Shown here in pieces: positions 8,356-16,837 of a stretch of DNA of 64,000 nucleotides; the stretch's first letter is position 1; each line of letters starts with the position of its first letter. The DNA comes from Pelagihabitans sp963710535 (GTDB taxonomy: Bacteria > Bacteroidota > Bacteroidia > Flavobacteriales > Flavobacteriaceae). The notes under the pieces were generated by a model. The model was given only the letters and a program-made list of their open reading frames with translations. It was not told where the DNA came from and ran no database searches. Position numbers and translations under genes: made by a program. The stretch lies in contig CAVQAW010000007.1 of NCBI GenBank assembly GCA_963710535.1, positions 124,001-188,000 on the forward strand, in the 5' to 3' direction.

Positions 8356-8739
8356 AGGTTAAGTTTTAATAATTCAATCGATATTTTAAAGACCACGACC
8401 TTGAATGCGCGTTGTTCATAACATTTCCAATTGGGAAATTAAACAACGGTCAAGGGGGGAGCTTGCCCATCACTTTGCAATGCAATTCGATTTTCATGAT
8501 AACTGTAGTAAAATCTTTTCACAGCATCAGGATAACCTTACAATAAATTAACATTACAAAGTTTGGGAATTTGCTTCGTTCGGTGCAACAAAATTCCGAT
8601 GGAAGTAGTTCTGATTTCCGAAATCAGAACACAATACGGCTTGGAATGCCCATAATAAGGCGGTTTTAGCGCCACTCCCCAGTGTGGATGGAATGTCCTA
8701 ACCTATGCTAGCGGATATAAAAATGACCAAATGAACCCC
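8356..8739. other. Intergenic region between AraC copy A and cupin copy A
   Basis: These 384 bp have no credible gene on either strand. They hold the perfect 23-bp palindrome at 8608-8630, and no clear -7 box was found. The corresponding gap in copy B (10722-10957) is shorter, and there a small membrane protein gene precedes the cupin. I could not recognise a remnant of that gene here. Confidence 0.6.
8608..8630. promoter_or_regulatory. Perfect 23-bp palindrome, copy A (putative operator)
   Basis: The arm GTTCTGATTTC is followed by one C and then its exact reverse complement. A diverged copy sits in the equivalent place of the second module (10791-10813). Similarity continues a little to the right (CAAT-AC-G...TTG-AATGC). 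It is probably a binding site for a dimeric regulator. Confidence 0.65.
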
Positions 8740-9873
8740 TTACACCTTCTCCTTTTCCGCAAAATGGGCAGGAGTGGTTCCGGTCGATTTCCTAAAGGCG
8801 GCATAAAAAGCACTCTTGCTATGGAAGCCCACTTCCTTGCCCAACCCTTCAATACTCAAATGGTCCAGCTCATTGGTTTTTAGTAGGGATATGGCCTTTT
8901 TAACCCGTAAGCCGTTCACATAGGAATTGAAGTTCTGGTTAAATACGGTATTGATGGCCATAGAGATGCGTTTTGGGTGTTCGTCCAATAATTCTGCCAG
9001 TTCTATGATCGTGAGATCCGTATTCGCGAAGCTTTCAGTCGACATCATAATAACTTCTATTTTTTCGCTCAGTTTATGCAAATCGCCAATGGCCATGTTC
9101 GACGCCGGAGGTTCAGAATCCGAGGGTACAGGAAAAGGAGCGAATTCCCTAGAATCGGAAAGATAGGTCAATACGTTGCGCTGTCTGATGCCGTGGTAAA
9201 AAATCCAGTAGATGGCGAAGAGATCAATGATGGAAAAGAAGATTTTGAAAAAATAATTGTTAGGCGAGATAAAGTAAAGGATATGGATGATCACCGAGGT
9301 GACCAAGCTATAGATCAAAAAATATTTTGCCCATTGCAATTCCTTGGATTGCAAAAACGAGAATACGTTTTGCACTTCGATACGATGTCGGCGCAATAAC
9401 CTTAAATTCCATAAACCGATGGCCCAGGCATAGAAAATGCCCAGATAGGTAAAAACGAAAAGATACCATCCGCTCGCTGCGATGATCAATTTGTCGTCAT
9501 AGGGAAGGAGGTAAACATACATTTGGCCCAGAAAGGATAAGACTCCTGGAACCAATATCCAATATCTGGTTTTTTCGTTCGAAAAAAACGATACCTGCTG
9601 TGTATAGATAAAGAACAAGGGAAAAAGCAGCCATGAAAAATTAAAAGGCAGCAAATATAACTGTGGATACGTTTTTTCAAGGTGTAGGCCGCCCGGAATG
9701 AAATAGGCCAATTTTAAGGAGAACGCTATAAGAAAAAGGCCCAAAAAAAAACTGCTCTTCGAACTTTTAGCGTTGAGGATCAGGAGGATGATGCCAAGCA
9801 CGATACCTTGGAGGAAACCTATGGTATCTAAAATCGATTGAAAGTTTAAGTTGGCCCAGAATTCTCCTAACAT
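8740..9873 (-). CDS. Membrane-embedded AraC-type regulator, copy A
   Basis: This 377-residue protein has about seven hydrophobic segments in residues 15-235 (FLQGIVLGIILLILN, FFLGLFLIAFSLKLAYFI, FNFSWLLFPLFFIYTQQV and so on). A linker and a C-terminal AraC DNA-binding domain follow (about 265-377), with LTIIELAELLDEHPKRISMAINTVFNQNFNSYVNGLRVKKA and then GLGKEVGFHSKSAFYAAFRKSTGTTPAHF. The design suggests a membrane sensor that acts directly on DNA. It aligns end to end, with equal length, to copy B at 10958-12091, so the two arose by duplication. The downstream gene in the same direction is a cupin-like protein. The signal is unknown. Confidence 0.87.
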   Translation of the reverse strand: MLGEFWANLNFQSILDTIGFLQGIVLGIILLILNAKSSKSSFFLGLFLIAFSLKLAYFIPGGLHLEKTYPQLYLLPFNFSWLLFPLFFIYTQQVSFFSNEKTRYWILVPGVLSFLGQMYVYLLPYDDKLIIAASGWYLFVFTYLGIFYAWAIGLWNLRLLRRHRIEVQNVFSFLQSKELQWAKYFLIYSLVTSVIIHILYFISPNNYFFKIFFSIIDLFAIYWIFYHGIRQRNVLTYLSDSREFAPFPVPSDSEPPASNMAIGDLHKLSEKIEVIMMSTESFANTDLTIIELAELLDEHPKRISMAINTVFNQNFNSYVNGLRVKKAISLLKTNELDHLSIEGLGKEVGFHSKSAFYAAFRKSTGTTPAHFAEKEKV

Positions 9874-9986
9874 AAAAAAGTAACAGCGATTTTAAGGGAA
9901 AGATAGCCATGTTTTGAAGGAAAAAAAAATCGCCCGGCTGTTTTACAGAAACCGCAATGCTCCAATTCATAAATTAGGAATAAATC

Positions 9987-10016
9987 AAAAAACCGAGGTC
10001 ATGACCTCGGTTTTTT
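9987..10016. terminator. Bidirectional terminator, perfect 30-bp palindrome
   Basis: AAAAAACCGAGGTCA is followed immediately by its exact reverse complement, giving a GC-rich stem flanked by A6 and T6. It lies 80 bp past the stop of cupin copy B (minus strand) and separates it from AraC copy A. Confidence 0.85.
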
Positions 10017-10095
10017 CCTTTATCCTCTCCAAACAGCTCCAAATTCTCAAATGGCGCAGGGCGGGCATAAAGCGGGGGAACTATATCAATTTGCT

Positions 10096-10518
10096 TTATT
10101 CGCTGGGTTTGATGCTCAAGGAATCGGTAATACGATTCAATGTTTTAATTTCTATGATATTCAGGATGACGGTTTCATCGCCGATATTTTCCATGTCTTC
10201 CAAGGGTTCTTTGGCCTCATGCTTAACGAATTCTATGTCGCCTTGCTTAAAGCGCAACAACTTCATTTCGCCGCATCCACATCTCGAAAGGAGCAACCCA
10301 TCGGTGTAGGCGACCAAACTATAGTCACCGCGTATCTTCCGAAAAGGAAGTCGCTCGTCAGGAAAAAGGATCACTTCCCAAATGCGTACATAGTCGTTCT
10401 CCACCAGGAGTTTTTGACCCAAAGCTGCACTTGGCCTATCTTTTTGCAATTCCCGTAACTTTAGGGGCGACCAGTTCGCAAAACAGCCGGTCGGATTGAT
10501 TTCTACACTTTCCATCAT
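10096..10518 (-). CDS. Small cupin-like protein, copy B
   Basis: This 140-residue paralogue of the 7948-8355 protein shares the core (LLVENDYVRIWEVILFPDERLPFRKIRGDYSLVAYTDGL) and has CGCGEM in place of the DNGSI turn of copy A. The cysteine pair in CGCG is unusual and might bind a metal, but copy A lacks it. Its ATG overlaps the stop of the small membrane protein gene upstream (TAATG), indicating translational coupling; a second ATG follows immediately. It ends 80 bp before a strong palindromic terminator. No function can be assigned from sequence. Confidence 0.75.
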   Translation of the reverse strand: MMESVEINPTGCFANWSPLKLRELQKDRPSAALGQKLLVENDYVRIWEVILFPDERLPFRKIRGDYSLVAYTDGLLLSRCGCGEMKLLRFKQGDIEFVKHEAKEPLEDMENIGDETVILNIIEIKTLNRITDSLSIKPSE

Positions 10519-10721
10519 TATAGTTTATTGGTCGCTTTCTTCCTGATCAAAATATAAACGGCATAGCCCGTAAAAAGCACCAATAAGGGTAGGACCAGAA
10601 GGTCGTATCTGACCATGGGATACTGTACATTATTGATGGTGTTTTGAAGATTCAATTCCCATGCCATAAATCCGGTCCATAGCAATAAGAGAAAAAAGAT
10701 AAGACTCTTGTTCGAATGCAT
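10518..10721 (-). CDS. Small two-helix membrane protein
   Basis: This 67-residue protein has two hydrophobic helices (about 7-24 and 42-60), a loop containing NLQNTINNVQYPMVRYD, and a basic C-terminus (RKKATNKL). I do not recognise a family. Its stop overlaps the start of cupin copy B, so the two are produced together. The diverged 23-bp palindrome lies 70 bp upstream of its ATG. It may be a membrane partner of the cupin or of the AraC sensor, but that is inference. Confidence 0.65.
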   Translation of the reverse strand: MHSNKSLIFFLLLLWTGFMAWELNLQNTINNVQYPMVRYDLLVLPLLVLFTGYAVYILIRKKATNKL

Positions 10722-10790
10722 AACTATTACTTGAGTTGTTCAAAGAACGTATGACGGGAAGGAATTGACAAGGAATAGGGGGTGAAAGCT

Positions 10791-10813
10791 GTACTGATTT
10801 CTGAATTCAGGAC
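10791..10813. promoter_or_regulatory. Diverged 23-bp palindrome, copy B (putative operator)
   Basis: GTACTGATTTC, T, GAATTCAGGAC matches the perfect copy at 8608-8630 at 19 of 23 positions. It lies 70 bp upstream of the small membrane protein-cupin B unit and downstream of AraC copy B. Confidence 0.6.
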
Positions 10814-10957
10814 CAATTACCGTTGAAATGCATCGGTACAAGCCCATTTCAGGGGTAGTAGCAAGAATCTAAGGAATATCTTTTACATTGGCCTGCCTTG
10901 GAAAAAGGTTTATATGGGGCCAAGAAAGTAGTCCCTCCAATTTTAAGATCGGCAAGA

Positions 10958-12091
10958 TTATTCCGACAGCTCCTTAAACTGGTAAGGGGTGGTGCCGGTC
11001 TGTTTTTTAAACGCAGTATAGAAGGCGCTCTTGCTATTGAATCCCGACTCAATACCGATACCTTCCATGCTCCAATTCGCTTCTTTTTGATCTTTTAAAA
11101 GCCTTTCTGCTTTCTTGATGCGCAATTGGTTCACATAAGCGTTGAAGTTCTGTTTGCTTTGGCTGTTGATGGTCTTGGAGATGAGCCTAGGATGCACTTT
11201 GATGCCTTCCGCCACATCCACAACAGTGAGATTGGGATTGGTGAAGCTTTCTGAAACGGCCATGTAATCTTCAATCTTGTACATAAGCCCTTCAAGCTTT
11301 TCGCTATCCATTTCCTGGGATTGTTTTTGGGCATCGGGTTTATCGGAGGGGCTATTGGAATTCCATTCATGGTTGAACACGGAGAGCACGTTACGCTGTA
11401 AAATGCCGCGATAGGCCACCCAATAAATAGCGATCAGGTCCATGACCGAAAAAACCGTATTGTCCTTAAAAACATTATCCATGAATCCATTTGAGATCAG
11501 ATGGCTTACAACTGATATCGTCAAAAGATAGATCAGAAAAATGCGCGCCCATTGCAATTCCTTATAGGTGATATAGGAGTAAGTGTTCTGAACCTCGATT
11601 TTATGCCTGTACAGCAATCTTAAATTCCAGATGGCGATGATCCAGGAATAATAATCGCCAAGGTCCCAAAAAAGGAATCTATGCCAATCGCTTTCGGCAA
11701 TGACCTGTCTGGTCTCGAAGGGCAGCCAAAAAATGAATGCTTGCGCCAAAAAGGAAATGATGCCGGGAATGAGCAACCAATACTTGGTCTTTTCCCTGGA
11801 GAGCACCGATACCTGTTGGGTGTAAATAAAGAACAGTGGAAAAAGCAGCCATTGAAAATTGAAGGGCAGCAACAACAGTTTGGGATAGCTTTCGACAATT
11901 GCGGGATTTTTGAAAATCCAATACACCAATTCGAGGGAGAAGAAGAATAAAAAAAAGCCCAGAAATATGGTACTCCTGTAGTTGCGTCTGTTCAAAATTA
12001 CCAACAAAATGCCCAAGGTGATCCCCTGTACCGAACCCAACGCATCCAATATGACTTGGGTATCAAAATTAAAACCGACCATCGCGTTCAT
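10958..12091 (-). CDS. Membrane-embedded AraC-type regulator, copy B
   Basis: This 377-residue paralogue of 8740-9873 has the same architecture: about seven membrane segments (for example SVQGITLGILLVILN, FFLFFFSLELVYWIF, FNFQWLLFPLFFIYTQQV), a linker of Ser/Asp/Gln, and a C-terminal AraC domain. That domain contains LTVVDVAEGIKVHPRLISKTINSQSKQNFNAYVNQLRIKKA and GIGIESGFNSKSAFYTAFKKQTGTTPYQF. The gene is divergent from the inositol symporter/oxygenase operon across 125 bp, so it could regulate that operon as well as the cupin unit behind it. No direct evidence of the ligand is visible. Confidence 0.87.
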   Translation of the reverse strand: MNAMVGFNFDTQVILDALGSVQGITLGILLVILNRRNYRSTIFLGFFLFFFSLELVYWIFKNPAIVESYPKLLLLPFNFQWLLFPLFFIYTQQVSVLSREKTKYWLLIPGIISFLAQAFIFWLPFETRQVIAESDWHRFLFWDLGDYYSWIIAIWNLRLLYRHKIEVQNTYSYITYKELQWARIFLIYLLTISVVSHLISNGFMDNVFKDNTVFSVMDLIAIYWVAYRGILQRNVLSVFNHEWNSNSPSDKPDAQKQSQEMDSEKLEGLMYKIEDYMAVSESFTNPNLTVVDVAEGIKVHPRLISKTINSQSKQNFNAYVNQLRIKKAERLLKDQKEANWSMEGIGIESGFNSKSAFYTAFKKQTGTTPYQFKELSE

Positions 12092-12133
12092 ATAGGCATC
12101 AAGATAGTAAGTTTTATAGAATTTTTTTGGATA

Positions 12134-12141
12134 TACGTTTG
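12134..12141 (+). promoter_or_regulatory. -7 promoter box for the inositol operon
   Basis: TACGTTTG matches TAnnTTTG and lies 76 bases before the symporter ATG, leaving an AT-rich leader. It sits in the 125-bp divergent region shared with AraC copy B. Confidence 0.55.
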
Positions 12142-12216
12142 TATTTCACAAGAAGTTGTTCTTTGTTGAAGAATTGATTTATGTTTGATTTTCTTTAATG
12201 CTTACATTTATCGGCT

Positions 12217-13815
12217 ATGGCGCTGATCACCTTTCTTCTCTTTACCGGTTTCGTGGCCTTTTATGCCACTTGGAGGCTCAGGCGTGATAAGCTCGATACC
12301 CAAGATGGCTACTTTTTGGGGGGCAGATCGCTTACCGGTATCGTCATCGCGGGTTCGTTGTTGCTCACCAATATTTCAACGGAACACCTTGTGGGCATGA
12401 ACGGTTCGGCCTATAGGAACGGTGCCATTATTATTGCATGGGAAGTTACCTCTGCCCTGGCACTTGTGGTGGCTGCCCTCTATTTTGCCCCACGTTATTT
12501 AAAGATGGGCCTGACGACCATCCCTGAATTTCTCGAGAAGCGTTTCGACGGTCTCACCCAAACCCTGGTCGCCCTGCTCTTGATCATCTCGTTCGTGGTC
12601 ACCCTCTTGCCGATCGTATTGTACACCGGTGCCCTCAACATTGAGGCCATTTTTGGAATTTCGAGCGCTTTGAAGGTCAGTCAGGGGGAAGGGATATGGA
12701 TCACCATCCTGATCGTGGGCATCATCGGCGCCGTATATGCCATCTTTGGCGGGCTGAAAATGGTGGCCCTTACCGATACCATCAACGGTTTCGGACTTTT
12801 GGTTGCGGGGCTGATGGTGCCCATCCTGGCCTTGCTCAGCATCGGCGACGGAAATATGTTCGAAGGTTTGGGAAAGGTTTTTGAAAACAGTCCGGAAAAG
12901 TTCAATGTGGTGAGCAGGGAATCGGGCGTTGGCCCCGGTGCGCGTACGGCGATTCTTCCCTTCGAAGTCTTGTTTACCGGTTTGATGATCAATCAAATTT
13001 ATTTCTGGGCCATGCACCAATCGATCATCCAAAGGGTATTGGGCGCAGTGAACTTAAAGGAAGCCCAGAAAGGGCTGCTCTACACCGGGCTATTAAAAAT
13101 TTTGGTACCGTTGATCATCGTGTTGCCGGGCCTTATCGGATTTTATTATTTTGGGGATAGCCTGTACGATACGCCCGACAACGTATACCCGCTTTTGGTA
13201 AAGAAGGTCTTGCCCTTATGGCTCACTGGCTTTTTTGTGGCGGTGATGATGGGGGCTATTTTGAGTACTTTCAACAGTGCGTTGAACAGTGCGGCGACGG
13301 TTTTTAGTTTGGATATCTTTAAACGTTATATCAAAAAGAACGCCAGCGAAAAAAGTTTGGTCAACATGGGGAAATGGACTTCCTCGATTTTGGCCATCTT
13401 TGCCATCGGAATAGCGCCATACGTGGCCGATGCTCCGTCCGGACTGTACCAGCTATTGCAACAATTGAACGGTATATTTTTTGTGCCCATCGCGAGTGTC
13501 ATCGTCGCGGGCTTTTTGTTTCCAAGGGTATCTGCCGCCGGCGCCAAAATCGGTCTGCTGTTCGGTCTGCTTTTTTATATCATCACTTATTTTGTGCTCG
13601 AATTGCAACTGCACTTCGTGCATATCTGGGGTATTGAGTTTGTCCTGAACCTTTTGGTAATGCACCTTGCTTCGGCTTTGCTGCCCAGGGAAGAACGGTT
13701 CGTGATGCAGGATTCCGGCAAATTGGATCTCAAACCATGGAAATATGCCAAGGCATTTAGTATTTTTTTATTGGCATTTACCATAATTTTGTACCTTTTC
13801 TTAGGAAATGTGTAA
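12217..13815 (+). CDS. Sodium:solute symporter (SSS family), probable myo-inositol transporter
   Basis: This 532-residue inner-membrane transporter of the SSS/SLC5 family has about 14 helices. It opens with GYFLGGRSLTGIVIAGSLLLTNISTEHLVGMNG, the sodium-site region. The classic SSS signature region shows as GGLKMVALTDTINGFGLLV and FNSALNSAATVFSLDIFKR. The ATG of the next gene, inositol oxygenase, starts two bases after this stop, so the pair is one operon and the likely substrate is myo-inositol. That assignment rests on context; the family also carries sugars and organic acids. Normal length. Confidence 0.88.
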   Translation: MALITFLLFTGFVAFYATWRLRRDKLDTQDGYFLGGRSLTGIVIAGSLLLTNISTEHLVGMNGSAYRNGAIIIAWEVTSALALVVAALYFAPRYLKMGLTTIPEFLEKRFDGLTQTLVALLLIISFVVTLLPIVLYTGALNIEAIFGISSALKVSQGEGIWITILIVGIIGAVYAIFGGLKMVALTDTINGFGLLVAGLMVPILALLSIGDGNMFEGLGKVFENSPEKFNVVSRESGVGPGARTAILPFEVLFTGLMINQIYFWAMHQSIIQRVLGAVNLKEAQKGLLYTGLLKILVPLIIVLPGLIGFYYFGDSLYDTPDNVYPLLVKKVLPLWLTGFFVAVMMGAILSTFNSALNSAATVFSLDIFKRYIKKNASEKSLVNMGKWTSSILAIFAIGIAPYVADAPSGLYQLLQQLNGIFFVPIASVIVAGFLFPRVSAAGAKIGLLFGLLFYIITYFVLELQLHFVHIWGIEFVLNLLVMHLASALLPREERFVMQDSGKLDLKPWKYAKAFSIFLLAFTIILYLFLGNV

Positions 13816-13817
13816 GT

Positions 13818-14627
13818 ATGGAAAAGACTTTTAGAAATTATGACCATTCGGATGTCACCGCCGCGGTAAGAGATCATTATCGCAAAATGCGCCAGAACCA
13901 GACCCTGGATTATGTGCAAAGGATGCATCGGAAATATTTGACCTTCGATAAACCCATGCCGCTCTGGGAGGCGATGGCACATCTCAACAACCTGATCGAT
14001 GTGAGCGATCCCGATCTTGATCTGCCCAATGTGCAACACCTGATTCAAAGTGCGGAAGCGATCCGTGAAGAGGGTCGGCCAGATTGGATGCAGTTGACCG
14101 GGCTGATCCATGATTTGGGCAAGGTGATGTTTCTTTGGGGCAGCGATGAGGACGGTACCAGCCAGGCCGAACAATGGGGCATGGTGGGCGATGTCTTCGT
14201 GGTGGGCTGTGCCCTTCCCGATAGCTGCGTGTATCCCGAATTCAATGCCTTGAATCCCGATATGGGGAAAACCCCTTACAATACGGCCTTGGGCATCTAT
14301 GAAGAGGGTTGTGGCCTTGACCGGCTGAATCTGGCCTGGGGCCATGATGAATATCTATATCAGGTCCTCAAAAACCATAAGGAAAACAAACTGCCCGAAG
14401 AGGCGATGACCATGATACGGTACCATTCGTTCTACCCATGGCATACCGGCGGCAGCTATACCCAGCTGCTCAATAAAAAAGACGAGGCTTATCTGGAAAC
14501 GATTCGCGACTTTAACCGTTACGACCTGTATACCAAGAGCCAAAAGATAGTTGACCTGGAAGATGTTCGTGAATACTACCAACCCATTGCCGAGAAGTAT
14601 TTGGGTAGCGGACCCATTTATTGGTAG
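13818..14627 (+). CDS. Myo-inositol oxygenase (MIOX)
   Basis: This 269-residue di-iron oxygenase of the HD-domain fold cleaves myo-inositol with O2 to give D-glucuronate. The sequence follows animal and plant MIOX closely. Features are DHYRKMRQNQTLDYVQRMHRKYL at the N-terminus, LIHDLGKVMFLWG with HD ligands, CALPDSCVYPEFNALNPD, NLAWGHDEYLYQVLKNH and MIRYHSFYPWHTGGSYTQLL, carrying the remaining His ligands and the substrate-lid Lys/Tyr region. It ends with a strong terminator. The product would enter glucuronate catabolism encoded elsewhere. This oxygenase route differs from the common bacterial dehydrogenase (Iol) pathway, and no iol genes are in the window. Confidence 0.93.
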   Translation: MEKTFRNYDHSDVTAAVRDHYRKMRQNQTLDYVQRMHRKYLTFDKPMPLWEAMAHLNNLIDVSDPDLDLPNVQHLIQSAEAIREEGRPDWMQLTGLIHDLGKVMFLWGSDEDGTSQAEQWGMVGDVFVVGCALPDSCVYPEFNALNPDMGKTPYNTALGIYEEGCGLDRLNLAWGHDEYLYQVLKNHKENKLPEEAMTMIRYHSFYPWHTGGSYTQLLNKKDEAYLETIRDFNRYDLYTKSQKIVDLEDVREYYQPIAEKYLGSGPIYW

Positions 14628-14647
14628 TTTGTCTCTTCACGGCCAAC

Positions 14648-14685
14648 AAAAAAAGGCCGCCCCAATTGTAGGGGCGGCCTTTTTT
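14648..14685. terminator. Bidirectional terminator between MIOX and htpG
   Basis: GGCCGCCCC pairs perfectly with GGGGCGGCC around a 7-base loop, with A7 before and T6 after. It can serve both converging genes. Confidence 0.92.
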
Positions 14686-14743
14686 AATTTGAGTTGCCGA
14701 AAGTAGCCAGGAATACGACCTGGTATTGGCCCATCATGATCAA

Positions 14744-16630
14744 CTATTTTACCATCTCATAGCTCCGTTTGATAAATTCGGTCAATTCCTTGCCTTTGAG
14801 CAGGCCTTTTGAAAGCCGGGCCAAATCGATGGACTGGTTGATCAAACGCTCCCTTTTCTTCTCTGTTTTGGTATTGAGGATTTCACCGACCAGTTCATGG
14901 TTGGTGTTGACGATTAAATTGTACATTTCAGGCATGCTGCCCATCCCGAACATACCGCCACCGCCTGTTTGCTGCATTTCTTTCATCCTTCGCATAAATT
15001 CGGGTTCGGTAATGATAAAGGGTGAGGCGGCACTGTCCATGGCTTCCAATTGTATGGTATAGCCTTTTTCGGCAATGGCCTGTTCCAAAAAGGTTTTCAG
15101 TTTTTCATTCTCTTCGTCAGAGAGTTTGGATATCTGGGTATCTTCTTTTTGAATGAGCTTATCGATAGGATCGGCATCGACACGGGCAAAAGACAATTTC
15201 TCCTTGCTCGATTCCAATTTCTGCATGAGGTGGCCCACAATGGGGGAGTCCATCAACAAGACTTCATATCCCTTCGCTTTGGCCGCTTCGATATAGCTGT
15301 GCTGGGCCTCCTGATCGGAAGCATAAAGCACCACCAGTTTACCGTCCTTATCGGTTTGAGATCCCTTGATCTTTTCCTCGAGTTCTTCAAAAGTGTGGTA
15401 TTTGCCGTCTACCGTGGGGTACAGGGCAAACTTGTCGGCCTTCTCGAAAAACTTGTCTTCCGAAAGCATGCCGTATTCAATAACGATTTTGATATCGTTC
15501 CATTTCTTCTCGAAATCTTCGCGGTTGTTCTTAAACAGCGATTGCAGTTTGTCAGCGACTTTCCTGGTGATATAGCTCGAGATTTTTTTGACCGCCCCGT
15601 CGGCCTGCAGGTACGATCGCGAAACGTTCAACGGAATATCGGGCGAATCGATCACCCCGCGCAACATGGTCAGGAATTCGGGTACGATGCCCTCCACGTT
15701 GTCGGTCACGAATACCTGGTTTTGGTAAAGCTGTATCCGGTCTTTTTGGATGTTGAGGTCTTTGGTCAGCTTGGGGAAATATAAAATTCCCGTTAAGTTG
15801 AAAGGATAGTCGACATTCAAATGGATATGGAACAGCGGCTCCTCAAATTGCATCGGGTACAGTTCCCTGTAGAACGACTTATAATCTTCGTCTTTCAGGT
15901 CGGTGGGTTGCTTGGTCCAGGCCGGATTGGGGTTGTTGATGATATTATCGACTTCCTTGGTGGGTGCCGGATCCTCTTTTTTCGCGCCTTCAGGTTTGGG
16001 CAGGGTTTCTGTTTTGGTACCGAACTTGATCGGTATCGGCATGAATTTGTTGTACTTGCGCAAGAGCTCCGAAATACGATGATCTTCCAGGAATTCGGTG
16101 GAATCGTCGGCGATGTGCAAAATGATTTCCGTGCCGCGCTCTGTCTTGGCATGTTCCTTTATGGTGAATTTTGGGGAACCATCACAGGTCCAATGTACCG
16201 CAGGGGCATCCTGATAACTCTTGGTGATGATCTCGACTTTTTTTGACACCATGAAGGCCGAATAGAATCCGAGACCGAAATGCCCGATGATGCCCGTATC
16301 TTTGGCGCCATCTTCGTATTTGTTCAAAAATTCCTCCGCCCCGGAAAAGGCGATTTCGTTGATATATTTTTTCACTTCCTCAGCGGTCATCCCGATGCCC
16401 TGATCGGTGATATGGAGCTTTTTTCCCTTTTTATCGACCTTCACTTCGATCATCGGGTTCCCATATTCCAATTTTGCCTCGCCTATCGAGGTCAGATGCT
16501 TCAGTTTAAGCGTTGCATCGGTTGCATTGGAAATTAGCTCCCTCAGGAATATTTCGTGGTCGCTGTACAAGAACTTTTTAATAAGGGGAAAGATGTTATC
16601 TACTGAAACGTTGATCTTGCCTGTGGCCAT
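14744..16630 (-). CDS. htpG: Molecular chaperone HtpG (bacterial Hsp90)
   Basis: This 628-residue cytoplasmic ATP-dependent chaperone is a homodimer. The N-terminal GHKL ATPase domain (about 1-215) shows FLRELISNATDATLKLKH, the ADP-contact region DQGIGMTAEEV and GHFGLGFYSAFMV. An acidic/Pro-rich linker (PEGAKKEDPAPTKEVD) leads to the middle domain with LNVSRSYLQADGAVKKI, which contains the catalytic Arg loop. The C-terminal dimerisation domain has a Gly/Met-rich stretch (MQQTGGGGMFGMGSM). The gene is monocistronic and carries a possible stress-control element upstream. Length is normal for Bacteroidota HtpG. Confidence 0.97.
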   Translation of the reverse strand: MATGKINVSVDNIFPLIKKFLYSDHEIFLRELISNATDATLKLKHLTSIGEAKLEYGNPMIEVKVDKKGKKLHITDQGIGMTAEEVKKYINEIAFSGAEEFLNKYEDGAKDTGIIGHFGLGFYSAFMVSKKVEIITKSYQDAPAVHWTCDGSPKFTIKEHAKTERGTEIILHIADDSTEFLEDHRISELLRKYNKFMPIPIKFGTKTETLPKPEGAKKEDPAPTKEVDNIINNPNPAWTKQPTDLKDEDYKSFYRELYPMQFEEPLFHIHLNVDYPFNLTGILYFPKLTKDLNIQKDRIQLYQNQVFVTDNVEGIVPEFLTMLRGVIDSPDIPLNVSRSYLQADGAVKKISSYITRKVADKLQSLFKNNREDFEKKWNDIKIVIEYGMLSEDKFFEKADKFALYPTVDGKYHTFEELEEKIKGSQTDKDGKLVVLYASDQEAQHSYIEAAKAKGYEVLLMDSPIVGHLMQKLESSKEKLSFARVDADPIDKLIQKEDTQISKLSDEENEKLKTFLEQAIAEKGYTIQLEAMDSAASPFIITEPEFMRRMKEMQQTGGGGMFGMGSMPEMYNLIVNTNHELVGEILNTKTEKKRERLINQSIDLARLSKGLLKGKELTEFIKRSYEMVK

Positions 16631-16690
16631 GGTTCTATTATTTTATTGTTAGCACCTTCAAGCTGTCAAAAAAAATACCACAATGACTTC

Positions 16691-16709
16691 AAGTGACAAA
16701 CTGACACTT
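16691..16709 (-). promoter_or_regulatory. Repeat element upstream of htpG
   Basis: AAGTGACAAACTGACACTT contains a direct repeat TGACA-AAC-TGACA framed by inverted AAGTG/CACTT, 61 bp upstream of the htpG start. It may be a heat-shock control site; I could not identify the family with certainty. Confidence 0.35.
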
Positions 16710-16837
16710 TACATGGCAGTATGTTCCTGATTTAAGAATTCGTAAGGAGAAATGCCCAGAATAAGTGCCAGAATTTTCGATCTAAAAGTTTAACATTTAT
16801 TTTTGTTTAATTATTTTTTAAAAAGATTAAACATCAA

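Noticed and set aside
12150..12185. Third copy of the 23-bp palindrome in the divergent region near the symporter
   Set aside because: Only a short TTCTT-TGTTG-AAGAA inverted repeat is present; it does not match the shared motif.
13587..14345. Open frame (about 252 codons) on the minus strand over MIOX
   Set aside because: Shadow of the inositol operon; opposite strand of strongly conserved coding sequence.
15050..15784. Long open frame (about 244 codons) on the plus strand over htpG
   Set aside because: It overlaps the clear Hsp90 gene and has no promoter or family motif.
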